64,000 bases of DNA from Sympetrum striolatum (lineage: Eukaryota; Arthropoda; Insecta; Odonata; Libellulidae), in NCBI GenBank assembly GCA_947579665.1, contig CANPUZ010000032.1, positions 620,001 through 684,000 of the forward strand, in the 5' to 3' direction. Made by a program: the position numbers and the translations under genes. Positions 59,291 through 64,000 of the stretch are shown here, piece by piece (the first letter of the stretch is position 1; each line of letters starts with the position of its first letter). Under the pieces are notes generated by a model. It had not been told where the DNA came from and did no database searches. It saw only the letters and a program-made list of their open reading frames with translations.

Positions 59291-62200
59291 AGAACACCAC
59301 ATGATGATGTTTAATTAATAATACTGTTTCTCCAAATTGTCCTTCGATCTTATAAGGAATTTATTTGACGTTTTTATCTTCCTATTACTTTCCTTCGTAT
59401 AGGCGAATATTTCACTTCTTGAGCACAAATGAAATAACTCTAAGAACACATGCGAATAAGCTGTCAACCAATATACCGACTATGTCAACTGTAAGAAGAC
59501 GTTCGAAATCTCCCTTTACCTCACACGCATTACAATTTTGTTTCTGATCCACGCAGCAATTGACAGAAAGTGCTCCTTGGGAGATTTTGTCCGAAGGTAC
59601 AGAAATGGTCAACTCAGCTTGTGATTTGTTGCTATTATTTTCAGTCAATAAATAGGATATATACATGCAAGTAAATGTCGCTCTTCGCTGTTTTTGGTCC
59701 ATCTTTCTTTGGATGCATTCTGCGTAATCGAAGTAAGAACAAGGATGCGTAAGATGAGCAGAGATCCATCGAATTCAAATGCATTCGAATGCAATCGATA
59801 TGGAAGGGTCCCAATCAAAAGGGTCGGAAACCGTATCCTGCGACCCTCTGAGGCGAGATCAAAGGAAAGATGATGTCCACTGCTTTTCGAGTGCTCGACA
59901 CACATTCAATTCAAGTGCTTCATATTCTTCAAGCGCCACTTTGGGTTAGTGCGGCGTCGATTCTTGGAAGCAGACGAATTCTCCAAGCACATGAAATACT
60001 TTCTTTCTTCATAAAAATTGAATTGCAGCTCATAAATGGACCGAGGTGTAATATTGCAAAGAGGTACTCGGGAGAGAAATTATATTATCTAAATGAGATA
60101 ATTTAAATCACGTAATATTGTTCCTTAAAATTTCAGCAGTGTCAATTCATTATGTTCAACCTTTTAATGCTAGTGGTGAATATGGAGGAATAAATTGAGC
60201 GAAAACACTTTATGTAAGGTAGAAATTATACATTGCGATTGCTGTGTTGAGAAATGGGTTTAAATTGCAGGGAAAATGACATTAGGACTATCTTCCGCAA
60301 GTGAAATGCGATAGGTAATGAATAATTAATTTGATTGGAGGATGCACCCCCTGCCAACTAGCATATTTGTAAATTTATTCAATGAAGAAAAGATCTCTTA
60401 GAAAGGGCTCGACAGAGAGACGTTATTCAATTTGGACGATAAATGTGGTCGTATGGCAGACACGTCACTGTGACACTTCATTCTGCTTATCTTCGGCAGC
60501 GATCCCGTTTTTTCATCATTACTATCATTTCAGTCAGCTTTCGTCTTGCGACAGTATCTGTAAAAACTTATAGGAAAGCCCTAGTTCGGGGAAAGGTTTC
60601 TCTGGAAAAATGTGACCACAACTATTTGTTTACCGGAAGGTATTCTTATCGATAGTAGATCTGATGTTCAAAGTAATGATGAGAATTATTTCTTATTTGT
60701 TGTAAATGGAAATAGTCAGGATAACGGAAATCCATTTTTTATTTCAAAATGATTTGAGGTATACCTTTTTCGATCATATAGTACGAGTAAACAGTTCAAT
60801 GGTATATTAAATAAAGTTATGTGTTGATGCTGTTGTATAATAGCGTATCATATATATGTATGCAAAAATGAAAATAGTGCTAAAAATTTTATTTTAACTA
60901 TTTTATATCTCAGAATGTAATAACCTTTACATGTTATCTTTTCCAAAAATTCATTAACCAATCCTTAAAATCCTCTTCTCAGATTATACGTTTTTTGAAT
61001 GAATCATATCACACGTCCATAACTAGATTTCCTTAGTATTTAACTATTTCCGTAGTACGTTTTCGAGGTCACAGCAGCATGTTTTATCCGCACGAACGCG
61101 AATACTAACCGCAGTTGGCACATTTCCTTTATTTGATGAAATCGCACTCAAGCACTCCGTCTCCGTATCTAACAGATTTTATTTGAATTTCTTCGTTTTA
61201 CTTTCAAAGAGACCGAATTATTAGCGAAAGGCAATTTCGATATTTAAAGGTAATATCCGTGTAACCAAATAGAAAGAAATTCTAATCCTTTCTTCTTGGT
61301 AATCGTCCATTCATTAATATCATTTTATCGTTTCTATCTCGGCCGAGATAAGAAGAATATTGATTTTGCAGGCATAAATCCGTGCAAAATCAGTCTTTCT
61401 GATATTTTGATGGAAGAATCAAATAGTTTATAAAAAAGATAATTGCAAGCTTTTTTTACAAGAAGTCTTATAAAATGATTTACCATCATCATTGGAATAG
61501 ACTCGTGGTCCATCGTTGATTTATATAATAATACCGATGAATAGCAACGTTAAAGATACTGCATCGTAGGGGGTCCTAGGAGAAGACTACACTTGAATTG
61601 TTAAATAAGCATCTTCGTTTTTTTTCGAGAGTGTTGAGGGATCGAAAGTGCGTGGGGGCGGAATCGACTGAATTCCTTTGGAAACCAATTGCTTTTCTTC
61701 TCCTCTAAAAACCCCAATAAATTGAGACCTTCGAGGGACGCGATACGTTCTCTTTATGGGGAAACTAACGAAACTTTATCTTTGTCATGAGAAGAATGTA
61801 ATAGATGTGAAAGAGAGAGTGTAGAGGAGTATTACAAGCGATCAACTGGGGATTCCCTTTTTTATTGTAAAATAGAGACGTTTACAGATCTTGATTTATA
61901 AAAGAGGATATTCTTTTTTGAATTTTTTATTTATTTCTTTAAATTTCGCGCTGCAATTTCTATCCAAATAGCAGCGCAACGTATATTTTGTAATTTAAAA
62001 TAATGTGTTGTAATTTTTACACCAAGAGACAATTTCAATTCAGTTTGATCGATTTTTCTAGCCTTTATTGATTAGTAATATACGTTATTAAAATTCATTC
62101 AAGTTAGAATTACGTCCTTAAAATTTCTGCAATTATTCGAAATTATTATCGTTAATATAATTATTTAACGATGTGAGCAAACACAAAATTAAGCTGAAAT

Positions 62201-64000
62201 ACCTCAATTCTTTATTGAAAAACGATAACGAAGGTTTGTCGCAGATAGAAGTCTCCCAAAAATATTCTTTTGATTCAGAGGTGAAAGTTGATTTTGTAGC
62301 TTTTAATTACCGTCTATCGATTACCTTATTCATTATCCCTTTTCAATTGAGATTAAATTATTGAAGGCGTGTTTTACCTTTCACTTCAAATTTGAAAAGA
62401 AAATTACAAAAATATTAAAATACCAATTACACTACGAATAACGATTACTCCTTAGTATTCTCCAGAGTTTAGAATGATTTGAATTAAAATAAATCATTTC
62501 CTCACTTATTTGAATTACTATATTTTTCTTGCAGCATGCTATCGACCGTTGTCTGTTAACGATTCAAGTGAATACGTTTATCAGTGAGGATAGATCTACA
62601 TAATGATAAGGATCAAACGAGATACCCAGGGTATTCACAGTCAATTAAATCGGATGCATTAGTCGTTTGTAGTGCATTCATTGCACTAGTGGACGATCAT
62701 TTACAGTTGGCGCTGTCTGTCCCTCGATAAAGTGTAATTATCGATAATATTGATATGTTATACTTTTTTTGATGGTAATTATAAACGATTCAAAATGTAT
62801 TTTTGACGTGGGCAAATATGATAAATATTTCCATTTATCTCCATTGAATTGATAAAAATTGTATATGCATCCTACATATTACTCTCAGTTAATTGAAATA
62901 ATCGATTCCGGGAGGAAATTTCCAGAAAAATGAGGATAACACTTTCCATATAAAAGTAAAGGTTTAATGCGTTTGAAGTTTTGCGAATAAAGTGAGGGAA
63001 TATGCGTCAACATCTGCGAAAACACAGTGAACCATATCGCGAGCAAATACGGCGTTCCGTTGTGGCGATACATAATTGATGAAAGAGGAACGAAAGAGTG
63101 TTTAGTTTCGCTGTTTGCTCTTCTTTTTTCTTTGTCTAAATAAAACAACCGCGGGCGAGCGAAGCCCGTTCTCTTTTATTATTGGGGAATTAAACTGGAA
63201 TTCCGCCCCAATTATTACACGGTTTGTTCAAGATGGCGGAAGTGTCCGGTTTGCAATTATGAGGGAGGAATTCCAACCGTGAATTCCATTTTTTTACTCT
63301 GTTGTTGCGGTCGCATTAAAATTTGTCGAATGCTAAAGTTCTCCGCAATTAATTACTTGAAAATTTCAAAACGATGGAATACATTCCAAATTTGGAAATG
63401 TTCGCCTTAGTGCAATACCTAGGCACATTCTCATCGAATTTTAATTACCATTTAAAACAAAGTAGTCAAACGAATGCGCAAATGTGGGCCTTTACTACTT
63501 TAATACGTATATGCTGAACAGAAGAATATGGATATGCTCTTTTAAAACGTGAATACTTGTTCCAGGCGCATTATATAGCACTTCCAAAAGATAAAAAGTT
63601 TAAAAATTTACGATTTCAGTGGTATTACTCACCAAACTGTGGTAAAAGTTAATTCCAAGAGTTAATTAAAACATTATCTCTGAAGTTTATTTTAGCGAAG
63701 AAATATTTTTGGATATAATCAACATGTCCTCACTGTACTTCGTGGAACGACATCTTAAGTATTCTTCCTTCATCACGAAGAGCTGCCGCAAAGTAGCGGC
63801 TAAGACGGTGTATTTGGATAAAATCGATTATCAGGTTCAGTTCTAATGTTAAGTCGTCAATAACAGTAAGGAAATTACTTATTACTAGAACTGCAATAAG
63901 AAAACTCTCAAAATAAAAATTTAGAGAGATAATTAGGTTATAATGGGAAATTTAAGGTAGCTATTTAATTCTACTAATTATTTCTTTATGTCGTTCAACG
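59291..64000. other. No recognised gene to the window end
   Basis: AT-rich sequence with frames of at most 96 codons, none recognisable. An acceptor-like TATTTTTCTTGCAG at 62522-62535 is followed by a short open run and a weak donor-like GTGAAT. This could be a micro-exon but has no support. Otherwise I see nothing. Confidence 0.3.

Noticed and set aside
62522..62575. Possible micro-exon after a good acceptor-like sequence
   Set aside because: The donor is weak and no gene context or protein family supports it.
1..64000. CRISPR arrays, bacterial operons, phage or viral genes
   Set aside because: No direct-repeat/spacer array, no ribosome-binding-site-led operons and no viral structural or polymerase motifs were seen; the content is that of an animal genome.

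Overview
The window looks like a gene-poor stretch of an arthropod, probably insect, nuclear genome. It is AT-rich and lacks the dense coding of a prokaryote. It carries remnants of non-LTR, Penelope-like, mariner, pogo, Merlin and piggyBac elements, tRNA-derived SINEs and microsatellites. The species cannot be named from sequence alone.

Only one stretch looks like a host protein-coding gene. Two minus-strand exons at 33186-33522 encode the C-terminus of a diflavin reductase (NDOR1/Tah18-like, CPR family). Its upstream exons are not visible. On the plus strand, 12243-12275 carries a branch point, a pyrimidine tract and an abutting AG|GTAAGT, the layout of a recursive (zero-length exon) splice site. 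Much of the window may therefore lie in a very long plus-strand intron.

Layout. 0-16 kb: dispersed repeats (family 3 at 1-480 and 7795-7965; family 2 at 4283-5445 and 14268-15402) and two non-LTR fragments (3.2-3.7 and 6.9-7.7 kb). 15.6-28.2 kb: four copies of repeat family 1, with a SINE, a gag-like LINE ORF1, a piggyBac N-terminus, and a putative LTR holding a 278-bp fold-back element between them. 28.5 kb: a hammerhead ribozyme motif of the kind carried by Penelope-like elements. 28.6-29.8 kb: degenerate satellite. 33.2-33.5 kb: the host exons. 39.4-41.9 kb: endonuclease/RT LINE remnant abutting a Penelope GIY-YIG fragment. 42.1-50.0 kb: a pair of inverted, near-identical ~385-bp arms bracketing a mariner split by a pogo-like insertion, and a Merlin transposase pseudogene. 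50.7-53.1 kb: two more fragments of the 39-41 kb LINE family. 53-64 kb: mostly featureless, apart from a SINE with two tRNA-like units at 59 kb.

All transposon coding regions seen are broken by stops or frameshifts. The most informative structures are the nested pogo-in-mariner insertion (removing it restores mariner alignment to the base), the hammerhead motif, the six-module B-box-like arrays of family 2, the recursive splice site, and the in-frame TGA at the end of the penultimate reductase exon.
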